Shown here: piece by piece, positions 24,567 to 34,640 of the stretch
How positions within the stretch are numbered: the first letter of the stretch is position 1
How the letters are laid out: each line of letters starts with the position of its first letter
NCBI GenBank assembly: GCA_046328335.1
Contig: JAXLWU010000008.1
Span: 62,001 to 126,000, forward strand
Direction: 5' to 3'
DNA: 64,000 bases
Origin: JACCXM01 sp046328335
GTDB taxonomy: Bacteria; Chloroflexota; Chloroflexia; Thermomicrobiales; UBA6265
Position numbers and translations under genes: made by a program
Notes under the pieces: model-generated
What the model saw: only the letters and a program-made list of their open reading frames with translations
What the model was told of the DNA's origin: nothing
Database searches by the model: none

Positions 24567-25108
24567 TGCTTCGCGTCGCGGCTGTTCTGGTTCTTTCGCT
24601 CTGCCTCATTTGGGATTGGGCCCCCAGCGGCGCAGCGGAACCGGCGACGCCGGTGGGCATTGCCGGCGAGATGCCCGGCGACGTGCCGGTTGCCCTGACC
24701 ATCCGAAACACCGGGGGTGAATACGATTCGTTGCTCGGCGCGACCTCGCCAATCGCGGACCGGATCGACCTGCACCACACCCGGGTGGCCAATGGTCTGC
24801 GGGAAATGGATCTGATCGCCGATGGGATCGCGATCCCTCCTGACGCGACGGTGACGCTCGAACTGGGATCCACCCACCTGATGCTGATCGGACTACGCGA
24901 ACCCCTGGTTCAGGGGCGGACCTTTCCGTTGACGCTCCACTTCGCGCGAGCGGGTGAGGTGACGGTAACGGTGCGTGTCCGGCGCAAACTCGACGCGGCC
25001 GGGATCACCCCATTTCCGCCAGTCGCGGCGGGGGATCTGCAAATCTCGCTCGCCTCGGCTCCTCCCGCACCCGGACCACGGGGGACGCCGGCCGCGGGCA
25101 GTGGATGA
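24566..25108 (+). CDS. PCu(A)C-type copper chaperone
   Basis: A 180-residue exported protein with a signal helix (about 3-22, RVAAVLVLSLCLIWDW, cleavage near GAAEPA) and a PCu(A)C (DUF461) cupredoxin-like domain. The copper-binding set is visible: a His in DLHHTRVANG, a Met in LREMDLI, and the final H-x-M in GSTHLMLIGLREPL. This family delivers Cu(I) to the CuA site of cytochrome oxidase, which fits the oxidase cluster at 51796-57387. The start overlaps the rlmN stop. The C-terminal 25 residues are Pro/Ala-rich. Confidence 0.88.
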   Translation: MLRVAAVLVLSLCLIWDWAPSGAAEPATPVGIAGEMPGDVPVALTIRNTGGEYDSLLGATSPIADRIDLHHTRVANGLREMDLIADGIAIPPDATVTLELGSTHLMLIGLREPLVQGRTFPLTLHFARAGEVTVTVRVRRKLDAAGITPFPPVAAGDLQISLASAPPAPGPRGTPAAGSG

Positions 25109-25120
25109 ATAAAACCGTTC

Positions 25121-25315
25121 ACCCCGAACCCCTCTCCCACTGCGAAAGCTCACAGGGGGAGGTGCGGCAGGAAGGAGGCATTTGCCAGGCGCGAGAGTTC
25201 CCCCGCCCCGGCGAAAAGCCCCTCTCCCGCTTGGCGGGAGAGGGGTTGGGGTGAGGGGGCGCACGACGAGACCACGATACCTCCCCTCTCCAATTGCAAT
25301 AGGAGAGGGTCCTCT
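25121..25315. repeat. Family B repeat, compound copy
   Basis: Two hairpin units lie side by side. The first centres on GCCCCTCTCCCGCTTGGCGG with GAGAGGGGTTGGGGTGAGGG (25218-25257). The second is CTCCCCTCTCCAATTGCAAT with AGGAGAGGG (about 25281-25310). Between convergent genes, they could act as a transcription boundary on both strands. Confidence 0.75.
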
Positions 25316-25389
25316 GATCGCATCATGGCTCCCCGATCCGGACTCACGTACGGCTTCGGTGGCGCCTTACGGTTCACGAACGCGCAGGG

Positions 25390-26958
25390 CTACGGGAAAG
25401 CGATTCCGAGATCGTGCAGGATGACACCCGCCGCGTTACGGCCAGAGCCCATCGAGACACCAGGGCCGGGGTGCGTCCCGGAGTCGGCAAGGTAGACGTT
25501 GGCGACCGGCGTGCGGTACCCGGAGAGGGGCGGAATCGGGCGCATGCTTCCCGTCTGGTAAGGCAGCATCGCGCCGTGGGAAATCGTGCCGCGCACCGCG
25601 CTGGAGAGCTTCCGTTCGAGATCAACCGGCGAATGGACGGAGGCTTTCAGGATGCGTGAGCGCAATCCGGGGAGATAACGCTCCTCGACCAGTTGCAGCA
25701 CGTGCTCAGCGTAGGCGTCGCGCACGTGATCCCAGGAGCTGCCGGCAATCACGCCGCGGGCATCCCCCGCCACGTCGTACGGCACGCCGAGGACGACCAG
25801 CTTTTTATGATCCCTGCCAGGGGGAACACGGCTGGGATCGATGGCGCCATCGTTCCAGGCGACGATGAAGGGCTCGGCGGGAAGGAGACCGGCGCGGCAC
25901 TCGATCGAGGCCTGGGCGAGGGCTTCCAGCGACCCCGGTGAAAGGTGCACCTGCACCGTCTCGCCCACCTCCGGTCCCGCGGCAAAGGGAACGGGACCGT
26001 CGAGGGCGAGATAGATCGTCATTGTCGCGTCTCCCCACTCGTAGCGCCGCATCGCGTCGACGATTCCCTCTCCCGCAATGTCGCCGTCCAGCAGGCGGTG
26101 AACCAGTTGGGCGGGATCGGTGGCGGAGACGACGAGTCGACCGGAGGCGATCTCCTCGCCCGATGCGAGCACCACGCCGGTGGCCTTCCCGGCAGTCACC
26201 GCAATCCTGGCGACGCGCGCACCAGTTCGCACGTCGCCACCGTGCGCCGCCAGCTCGGCAGCGAGGGCGCGAGTAACGCTGTTCATCCCGCCGCGGACCA
26301 GATTGTTCCCCTCGGCCTGCAGGACAGCACCAAAGAGCCAGGCGATTTCCGCGCCGCCGGCATCGTCCGGCGCGGAACCGACGAAGGCAGCGAACCCTCC
26401 GAAGAGCGTTCGCACTTCTTCCGCCTCGAAGGTCTCGTTCGCCCAGGAGCGGAGACTCTGCAGACCGAAGCGATACCGCTCGAATCCGCTCTGGATGTCG
26501 CTGGACGTTGGCGCCGACGCTGGCGGCGAGAAGAACGACGCGATGAACGCCGCGCGTCCCGCGTGATAGCGCTCCAGCAGGGAGCGAAAGGTGGTGGCAT
26601 CACGCGCTGAATGAGCGGCGATGGCGGCAACAGACCGTTCGATGTCGCGGCTGATCACGATTGCTTTGCCGTCCGGGAAGGCGTGGCCATAGACCTTGTC
26701 TGGCACAATCAGGTCCAGACCGTAGGTGGCCAGACCGAGTTCGCCCGGAACGGGAGAGATGTTGGCGAGCTGATAGCCGCTGGCGTGGACGTCGGAATGG
26801 AATCCGGGCAGCGTCAATTCTTCCGTCAGGGTCATCCCGCCGAGGCGCTGGTATGCCTCCAGTACCAGTACCTTCAACCCAGCCCGCGCCAGATAACAGG
26901 CACAGGTCAAGCCGTTCTGTCCCGCGCCAATCACGATCGCATCTGGTGCGGTGGTCAT
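25390..26958 (-). CDS. Phytoene desaturase-like FAD-dependent oxidoreductase
   Basis: A 522-residue flavoprotein of the phytoene dehydrogenase-related family (COG1233). The dinucleotide-binding motif is at the N-terminus (AIVIGAGQNGLTCACYLARA, about 8-27), followed by VLVLEAYQRLGGMT. A C-terminal FAD region reads NVYLADSGTHPGPGVSMGSG, as in carotenoid desaturases and isomerases. No carotenoid synthesis gene (crtB, crtE) is in the window, so the substrate is unknown. It is divergent from trmO with 105 bases between the starts. Confidence 0.85.
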   Translation of the reverse strand: MTTAPDAIVIGAGQNGLTCACYLARAGLKVLVLEAYQRLGGMTLTEELTLPGFHSDVHASGYQLANISPVPGELGLATYGLDLIVPDKVYGHAFPDGKAIVISRDIERSVAAIAAHSARDATTFRSLLERYHAGRAAFIASFFSPPASAPTSSDIQSGFERYRFGLQSLRSWANETFEAEEVRTLFGGFAAFVGSAPDDAGGAEIAWLFGAVLQAEGNNLVRGGMNSVTRALAAELAAHGGDVRTGARVARIAVTAGKATGVVLASGEEIASGRLVVSATDPAQLVHRLLDGDIAGEGIVDAMRRYEWGDATMTIYLALDGPVPFAAGPEVGETVQVHLSPGSLEALAQASIECRAGLLPAEPFIVAWNDGAIDPSRVPPGRDHKKLVVLGVPYDVAGDARGVIAGSSWDHVRDAYAEHVLQLVEERYLPGLRSRILKASVHSPVDLERKLSSAVRGTISHGAMLPYQTGSMRPIPPLSGYRTPVANVYLADSGTHPGPGVSMGSGRNAAGVILHDLGIAFP

Positions 26959-27063
26959 GCGTTCGGTTCCTCCGTTAGGTCGCTACGGCCAGTTCGATGC
27001 GAGAATATGTGCCGTAACGTGCACGGTTTGCGCCGCTCACGCGGGAAGGTGTCTGACACGAAC

Positions 27064-27564
27064 ATGCCGCAGCCATCGTCTCCTCGCTGGTACCGGGTGC
27101 AGCCGATCGGCTATGCGCGGCGACCGGGGATCGAGATGCCCGATCCGGTGGCGTTCTACGATCCCGCGGCGGAAACGGCGCTCGACATCCTGCCGCGGTG
27201 GGCCGATGCCCTCGCCGGAATCGAAGGGTACAGCCATCTCGTGGTCCTCTTCTGGCTGGACCGGGCGGATCGCGCCCGCAGGCCGCGCCGACATCGACCC
27301 GAAGGACGGGCGGACCTGCCGGAAGTCGGCATCTTCGCCATGCGCACCCCACGCCGGCCGAATCCGATCGGGATTGGCACGCCCCGGTTGCTCCAGCGCG
27401 AGGGAAACACCCTCTGGGTGAGCGGAATCGACGCCTGGCCCGGCACCCCCATTCTCGACATCAAGGGGTACACGCCGCGCGACGATTTCCATCCCGATGC
27501 GACGGTTCCCGACTGGCTGACCACACTCTGGACATGGCACGATGCGGAGCGGGGCGGCTCATGA
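27064..27564 (+). CDS. trmO: tRNA (N6-threonylcarbamoyladenosine-N6)-methyltransferase TrmO
   Basis: A 166-residue protein of the TsaA/TrmO family, which methylates t6A37 in tRNA-Thr using SAM. The family marks are PIGYARRPG at the start, GYSHLVVLFWLDRADR, MRTPRRPNPIGIGTPRLLQR and a DIKGYTPRDDFHPD end. I chose the ATG at 27064, which gives the usual length; a far longer frame upstream overlaps the divergent gene. It overlaps the nuclease gene (ATGA), an odd pairing of an RNA modifier with an exported nuclease. Confidence 0.9.
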   Translation: MPQPSSPRWYRVQPIGYARRPGIEMPDPVAFYDPAAETALDILPRWADALAGIEGYSHLVVLFWLDRADRARRPRRHRPEGRADLPEVGIFAMRTPRRPNPIGIGTPRLLQREGNTLWVSGIDAWPGTPILDIKGYTPRDDFHPDATVPDWLTTLWTWHDAERGGS

Positions 27565-28493
27565 GCGCCAAGAGCGCCATCGTTGTACCGGGCGTGTTCA
27601 TGACGATCGCGCTGATAGGCGCACTGGTCACACGCTTCGTCGGATTTCAGGTCCCGGTCGTTCATGCGCAATCGAGCGACGGTTGCGGCGCATTCGACAG
27701 CCGCATCTGGGCGCAATCGGTCCTCGATGAGGAACCCTGGCGCGACGCGACGCTCGATCCCGATCGTGACGGCCTCGCCTGCGAGTCCCTTCCCCTCGGC
27801 GCGGCGCCCGCGCTCTGGACCGACCAGATTCCCCCATCCGCGGATCCGGTCGACCTCGTCAGCGTCACCGATGGCGACACCATCGACGTCATCCGCGACG
27901 GTCAACTGGAGGCGGTGCGGATGGTCGGGGTGGACGCGGCAGAATCGGGCGGTCCCTACCAGGACCGGGAATGCTTCGGCATCGAGAGCGGCAATTTCCT
28001 GCAATGGCTCACCGGGCAAGGGGGCCAGATCTACCTGGAGCAGGATCGCGAGGACCGCGACCGCTACGGGCGACTGCTGCGCTGGGTCTGGCTGGAGCGC
28101 GATGGCACGGTCTACCTCCTCAACGAGGCGGTCATCCGCGCTGGCTACGCGGAACGCTACCGGGACACGCCGAACCGCCGCTACGTCGACGAATTGACCG
28201 ACGCCGAGGCATTCGCGCAAGGGTATGGCGCCGGGTTGTGGTCCGCCTGCGAAGGGGAGACGCCGCGATTGGGACTGGATCAGGTTCCCGCCGCATCCGC
28301 GCCAACGACCACACCGCCACCCGTCTCGCCCATGTCCGGTTGTGACCCGGCGTACCCTGACGTCTGCATTCCACCGCCGCCCCCCGATCTCTCCTGCCGG
28401 GATATCCCCTACACGAAATTCCGCGTCCTGCCGCCCGATCCCCATCATTTCGACGGGAACCAGGATGGCGTCGCCTGCGAGGGACCGGGATAG
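27561..28493 (+). CDS. Secreted thermonuclease (SNase) with Excalibur-like motifs
   Basis: A 310-residue exported nuclease. It has an N-terminal hydrophobic signal (about 8-30) ending VVHAQ, an SNase domain (about 95-235: LVSVTDGDTIDVI, VRMVGVDAAES, REDRDRYGRLLRWVWL), a Pro/Thr linker, and a C-terminal DGNQDGVACE. A second similar motif DPDRDGLACE occurs before the SNase domain (about 69-78). These DxDxDGxxCE elements are the Excalibur calcium-binding type. Activity on extracellular DNA or RNA is expected. Its start is coupled to trmO. Confidence 0.88.
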   Translation: MSAKSAIVVPGVFMTIALIGALVTRFVGFQVPVVHAQSSDGCGAFDSRIWAQSVLDEEPWRDATLDPDRDGLACESLPLGAAPALWTDQIPPSADPVDLVSVTDGDTIDVIRDGQLEAVRMVGVDAAESGGPYQDRECFGIESGNFLQWLTGQGGQIYLEQDREDRDRYGRLLRWVWLERDGTVYLLNEAVIRAGYAERYRDTPNRRYVDELTDAEAFAQGYGAGLWSACEGETPRLGLDQVPAASAPTTTPPPVSPMSGCDPAYPDVCIPPPPPDLSCRDIPYTKFRVLPPDPHHFDGNQDGVACEGPG

Positions 28494-28502
28494 CGCGCCG
28501 CG

Positions 28503-29042
28503 TTACGAGGCGCGATTGCCAAACCGGTTGCGATGGACCAGGTCGCTCAGCGGTTTGCGCGGCTGCGCGATCGGATACGGCGATGGCGGCGGGGCTGGAT
28601 CGGGGTGGCCGATCGCGATGACCGTGCGCACCTCCTGCCCCTCCGGGACATCGAGAATCCGCCGCGCCGTATCGCGCGGGGCGCCAGGAAGAAACCAGCC
28701 GATACCGGCTTCCAGTCCATAGGCACGCGCCGCCGCGAAGATGCGCTCCGCGAGCCTCCCCTCGTCGAACGCCTCGATTTCCGGGGTAACTCCGTCCATG
28801 ACCAGCACGATCGCCAGCGGCGCCCCGGCCAGCCAGGAGAGGCTGGGACTGCTCGCGGCGATCGCGGCGAGGGTTTCGCGATCGTCGACGATCACGAATT
28901 GCCACGGTTGCAGATTGCGGGCACTCCCGGTCCAGCGGGCGATCTCCAGAATGCCGTTCAGCGCGGCATCAGGCACGGGATCGGCCGTGAAGAAACGCGT
29001 ATTGCGGGAGCGGCGCAGGATTTCAGTCAGTTGATCAGTCAT
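28503..29042 (-). CDS. Nitroreductase family protein
   Basis: A 179-residue FMN-dependent nitroreductase-fold protein. The N-terminal SRNTRFFTADPVPDAALNGI and WTGSARNLQPWQFVIVDDRE hold FMN-binding Arg, Ser and Asn residues; the C-terminus has the ARRILDVPEGQEVRTVIAIG pattern. Such enzymes reduce nitro groups, quinones or flavins with NAD(P)H. The ATG at 29040-29042 has GGAGA upstream. It converges on the nuclease gene and lies just downstream of the cadCA operon on the same strand, but is separated from it by the family A repeat. Confidence 0.87.
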   Translation of the reverse strand: MTDQLTEILRRSRNTRFFTADPVPDAALNGILEIARWTGSARNLQPWQFVIVDDRETLAAIAASSPSLSWLAGAPLAIVLVMDGVTPEIEAFDEGRLAERIFAAARAYGLEAGIGWFLPGAPRDTARRILDVPEGQEVRTVIAIGHPDPAPPPSPYPIAQPRKPLSDLVHRNRFGNRAS

Positions 29043-29129
29043 TCTCGGTCTCCAGGATCGCTCGATGCGTATGGGGCTCAGGCGTCCTGAGCACATTGGT
29101 TGGGAAAAGGAGCGACGCCAGCACCGGTC

Positions 29130-31550
29130 CTAGCGCGGCGTGCGTACATCGTGTCGTTCCGAGCCGCCGCGAGGAATCTCGTTCGTCGCCATGTCGGGCG
29201 CGAACGCCGAGGTCCCTCGTTCCTCGGGACGACACCACGTCTGCTCGTCGCTGTAGACCGAGGATTCCGTCGGGTGCAACGCTTGCGGCACCTGCGCTCC
29301 AGACCGCTGTGGGACGGGTGTCACTGCGTTGCCACCCTTGCGGATGGGCAGCGCCAAACGCATGCCGTTCAGCGTCACGGTGAGCGATGTACCCATATCG
29401 GCCGCGACCGCGATCCAGAGATTGACGATCCCGAAGGCGGCAAGGATCAAGGCCAGCAGTTTCGTCGCCAGCGAAAGGACGATGTTCTGCTGGATGATCC
29501 CGCCGGTGCGCCGCGAGAGGAGCAGGGCTTCGGCGACACCGGCGAGGTCGTCGCCCATCAGGGCGATGTCCGCGGTCTCCAGCGCCACGTCGGTTCCCGC
29601 GACGCCCATGGCAATCCCGACATCGGCGGTGGCAAGCGCGGGAGCGTCGTTGACGCCATCGCCGACCATCACCACCGGTCCGTACCGATCCCGCAGTTCG
29701 CGCACCGCCGCCGCCTTGTCCTCCGGCAGGAGTTCGGCGCGAACGCTGTCGGCGCCGACCGCACTGGCGATCGCTTCCGCGGCGAAACGGGTATCACCGG
29801 TGAGAACAGCGACGTGAACGATTCCGGCCTCACGCATACGGCGAACAGATTCCGCGGCCGAGGGCCGGGGGCGATCGGCGATCGCTATCACGCCGAGAGG
29901 GCACAGTACGTTGTCCTCTCCGGTCGCAGCGACGAACAGTGGGGTCATCCCCGCCTCCGCCAGCCGCCGCATTTCGCCCAGCAGTGCGCTCGGTCGCGTG
30001 TCGTCACCCGCGAGACCAAGTTCCCGCGCCAGCCGGATGCTGCCGACCACCGTTTCCCGATCGGCCACTCGCGCCGAGGCCCCTTTGCCCGGCAGCGCCA
30101 GAAAACCGGATGCCGGAGGCACGGCGATCCCGTCTTCCACTGCCCGCGCCGTCACCGCGCGTGCCAGGGGATGCTCGGAGAGCGCTTCGACGGCCGCGGC
30201 GACCGTCAGCACCGCTCGCTCGTCTGATGCTGGCAAGGCAACAATCGCGGTCACGGCGGGCCGGCCGCTGGTGAGGGTGCCGGTCTTGTCGATGGCGACT
30301 ACTTTGGCGGAACCGGCCGCCTCGAGCGCGGCGCCCCCCTTGATCAGGATGCCGCGCTTCGTGGCCGCGCCGATAGCGGCGACGATCGAGACCGGCGTCG
30401 AGATGACGAGGGCGCAGGGACAGGCGATGACCAGCAGCGTCAAGGCGCGATAGATCCAGGTGCGCGGTTCACCACTCCACGCCGCGCCCCCGACTCCGAT
30501 GAGGGCGGCGAGCGCGATCACGACCGGGGTGTAGATCGCGGCAAACCGATCGATGCGTTGCTGAGCCGGGGCCTTGCTGCCCTGGGCCTCCTCGACGAGA
30601 TGAATCACCCGGGCCAGGGTCGAATCATCCGCGTCCCTGGTCACCCGCAGCAGGAGCGCGCCGGGACCGTTCATCGTACCGGCGAAGCACTGATCGCCAG
30701 CCAATTTGTCGACCGGGATCGACTCCCCGGTAATCGGACTCTGATCAACCGCGGAGACGCCGTCGAGGACGATGCCATCGGCGGGAATGCGCTCCCCCGG
30801 CCGCACTCGCACCCGATCGCCAATCGACAGCATCGCCACCGGAACCTGGCTTTCGGTGCCATCGTCGCTCACACGCGACGCCGTCGCCGGGGAGAGCGCC
30901 ATCAAGCCTCGAATCGCCCCTCGGGTACGCTCCAGGGTGCGGGCTTGCAGCAGACCGCCCAGGGCGAACAGGACGACCACGGCCGCCCCCTCGCCCCACT
31001 GCCCGAGAATCGCGGCGCCGATCGCGGCGATGGTCATCAACACGTTCATGTCGAGGCGGCGCGTCCGGATCGATTGCCATCCGGCCCGCGCGAACGGCCA
31101 GCCGGCGATAACGATCGCCGCCGCGAAGAGCGCATCGGCAACGACGGTCGCGCCACCGCGGCCGGCAAGGAGACTGCCGGCGATCCAGAGCGCGGCGCCC
31201 GCGAGGACGCCAAGTTGACGCGAATCGCGCCACCAGGCACCGCCTGACTCCACGATCGCCCTTGAGCCATCTGTTGCTTCTGTCGCCTGGTAGCCGGCCC
31301 GAGCGACGGTCGCCACGATCTCTTCGGCCTGGGCACTTCGCCCCACCCGCGGCACGACGGTCAACGTGGCGGCGCCGAAGTTGACGCGCGCGTCAGCCAC
31401 GCCCGGCATCGCCGCGACGACGCGCTCGACGCTGATGGCGCAATCGGCGCAGTCCATTCCGACCACCCGGAATCGGAGCGCCGCGGGTTGCTCGGCCGGT
31501 ATGATCAGCGTTGTCTCGCCAAGCGCAACCGGATCGGCGGCGGCGCTCAC
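29130..31550 (-). CDS. cadA: Cd/Zn/Pb-transporting P1B-type ATPase
   Basis: An 806-residue heavy-metal exporter. An N-terminal HMA domain has the metal-binding MDCADC (about 29-36), and eight membrane helices follow. The ion pathway motif CPC is in VIACPCALVIS, the phosphorylation site is VVAIDKTGTLTSG, the HP motif is in SEHPLARAV and the hinge is GDGVNDAPAL. It starts at a GTG that overlaps the cadC stop. CPC with the CadC-type repressor points to Cd/Zn/Pb rather than Cu. The last 35-40 residues (from about SSVYSDEQ, including EERGTSAFAPDM) are encoded by a family A repeat and are not normal for the family. Confidence 0.92.
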   Translation of the reverse strand: MSAAADPVALGETTLIIPAEQPAALRFRVVGMDCADCAISVERVVAAMPGVADARVNFGAATLTVVPRVGRSAQAEEIVATVARAGYQATEATDGSRAIVESGGAWWRDSRQLGVLAGAALWIAGSLLAGRGGATVVADALFAAAIVIAGWPFARAGWQSIRTRRLDMNVLMTIAAIGAAILGQWGEGAAVVVLFALGGLLQARTLERTRGAIRGLMALSPATASRVSDDGTESQVPVAMLSIGDRVRVRPGERIPADGIVLDGVSAVDQSPITGESIPVDKLAGDQCFAGTMNGPGALLLRVTRDADDSTLARVIHLVEEAQGSKAPAQQRIDRFAAIYTPVVIALAALIGVGGAAWSGEPRTWIYRALTLLVIACPCALVISTPVSIVAAIGAATKRGILIKGGAALEAAGSAKVVAIDKTGTLTSGRPAVTAIVALPASDERAVLTVAAAVEALSEHPLARAVTARAVEDGIAVPPASGFLALPGKGASARVADRETVVGSIRLARELGLAGDDTRPSALLGEMRRLAEAGMTPLFVAATGEDNVLCPLGVIAIADRPRPSAAESVRRMREAGIVHVAVLTGDTRFAAEAIASAVGADSVRAELLPEDKAAAVRELRDRYGPVVMVGDGVNDAPALATADVGIAMGVAGTDVALETADIALMGDDLAGVAEALLLSRRTGGIIQQNIVLSLATKLLALILAAFGIVNLWIAVAADMGTSLTVTLNGMRLALPIRKGGNAVTPVPQRSGAQVPQALHPTESSVYSDEQTWCRPEERGTSAFAPDMATNEIPRGGSERHDVRTPR
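29145..29240. repeat. Family A palindromic repeat forming the cadA 3' end
   Basis: The left arm GTGTCGTTCCGAGCCGCCGC then GAGGAATCTCG (29152-29182) and the right arm GCCGAGGTCCCTCGTTCCTC then GGGACGACAC (29208-29237) flank a short middle. It lies within the last codons of the ATPase gene. The stop at 29130 is just beyond its left arm. Confidence 0.85.
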
Positions 31551-31963
31551 CTGTCGCTACCGGAGACGGTTTCGCCAGCGTGGGCAATACCCATCGCCAG
31601 CAGGTCGCGGACGTGGTCGTCGTCAAGGCCGTAGAAGATGACGCGCCCCTCCCGCCGGGAACGGACCAACCGCCCCTCACGCAACGTGCGCAACTGATGG
31701 GAAACGGTCGTGCGGTTGATGCCGGTCGCCGCCGCCAGATCGCAGACGCACAGTTCGCCACTGCTCAACGCGGCCAGGATGCGCAATCGGGTGGGATCGG
31801 CAAGGAGCGCGAAGAGAGCGGCGACGTCAGCCGCCGGCGGAAGCGCGGCCAGCGCCGCGCGGGCGGCAAAGACCGCCGGCGGGTGAATGAGCGTGACCTC
31901 GCATTCGTCCGCGGTGGAGGTGATGCTGGTGGGCAACGAGGACATGTGTGCCATGACGCACAT
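31547..31963 (-). CDS. cadC: CadC/ArsR-family metal-sensing repressor
   Basis: A 138-residue winged-helix repressor of the ArsR/SmtB family. It matches the CadC type: an N-terminal Cys in DECEVTLIH, the metal-binding ELCVCDLAAATG with two cysteines in the recognition region, the helix TVSHQLRTLREGRLV, and the C-terminal DDDHVRDLLAMGIAHAGE. Metal binding (Cd, Pb, Zn) should release it from DNA and turn on cadA. The ATGs at 31963, 31954 and 31945 are all possible starts, and none has a ribosome site. The stop overlaps the cadA start. Confidence 0.9.
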   Translation of the reverse strand: MCVMAHMSSLPTSITSTADECEVTLIHPPAVFAARAALAALPPAADVAALFALLADPTRLRILAALSSGELCVCDLAAATGINRTTVSHQLRTLREGRLVRSRREGRVIFYGLDDDHVRDLLAMGIAHAGETVSGSDR

Positions 31964-31965
31964 GT
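31942..31965. promoter_or_regulatory. Inverted repeat, candidate CadC operator
   Basis: The perfect palindromic arms ACATGTG and CACATGT are separated by ten bases (TGCCATGACG). The element lies across the possible start codons of cadC, where an autorepressor of this family would block its own operon. Size and spacing fit a dimeric winged-helix protein. Confidence 0.6.
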
Positions 31966-32396
31966 TAGCACGTTTGACACTGACTTCCGAGGGCCGGGCA
32001 ACGTTCGCTGACGACGAGTTACCGGGTACCGACGAGCCTCCCCAACGCCATTCACGCGTCGAATTCCTTACAGCGACGTACACACGATGTGTCGTCCCGA
32101 GGAACGAGGGACCTCGTCGTGGTAGTCCGCCGCCCCGAAAGGCCGAGCGTCCTCTCGACGGCCCGGAATGACATGAGTCTTGCACGCTGCCGTAGACGAG
32201 GAGAGACCTGGCCGGCTCGCCGCGGAGGTCCTCACCCTCACCTCTCGCCCATCGCGATGGGCGAGAGGTGAGGGTGCTTTCGGGCCGTCTCGATCCCTGA
32301 GCCATTTCGTCCCGTACTTCGACACGTCGGCCACCGCGATGGGTGAAGAATCACGGCGACGGGAGTAGCCAAAGTCGGCGGGCGCGGAAGGAAGGC
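31966..32396. repeat. Gap with family A and family B repeats
   Basis: A family A copy spans about 32085-32175 (TGTGTCGTCCCGAGGAACGA then GGGACCTCGTCGTGG, with a worn far arm ending GGAATGACAT). A family B hairpin follows at 32212-32282, with CCTCACCTCTCGCCCATCGC and GATGGGCGAGAGGTGAGGGT forming a near-perfect long stem. The cadC promoter should lie just right of 31965. No gene is seen here. Confidence 0.8.
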
Positions 32397-34352
<1,956 letters not shown>

Positions 34353-34435
34353 CGCGATTCCTTACGACGAGATTCAGATCAACGTGACCGGCATGACGCG
34401 AAGCACGCTGCGCCTCCCGTAGCCGGGGCCACGTG

Positions 34436-34502
34436 ATCCTATGGGGAGCCGCGTAAGAGCGGCGTTGGAGCGGAGGGACAGGGCGTTAGAAAAGCATAAG
34501 AA
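34436..34502 (-). promoter_or_regulatory. Promoter with four half-sites (candidate KdpE operator) for the permease
   Basis: On the minus strand, half-sites CTTATGC, CTAACGC, CCAACGC and CTTACGC begin at 34500, 34489, 34468 and 34457, followed by a -10 box TAGGAT beginning at 34441. The offsets are 0, 11, 32, 43 and 59. The same offsets occur at 37075-37139. Tandem 11-base repeats next to a -10 without a good -35 are typical of OmpR/PhoB-family activators such as KdpE. Transcription would reach the permease start at 34352 after a leader of roughly 75 bases. Confidence 0.7.
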
Positions 34503-34640
34503 TGCGGAATCACTCGGACTTGGCGCCTCGGGGTCGTGGCGACAACAGCCGGGCGGCATCAGATCGCGGGTAGCATGATGATTCATGGATCGCCCGGCCA
34601 GGCAGCCAGGGAGTCGCGCCGCGGGTGTGGAATCGCGCTG

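Noticed and set aside
29035..29383. Short frames encoding RGTRDLGV/GPSFLGTT-like peptides around family A repeats
   Set aside because: The same peptides recur at every family A copy on both strands (also near 21751, 32089, 48989). They are translations of the repeat, not genes.
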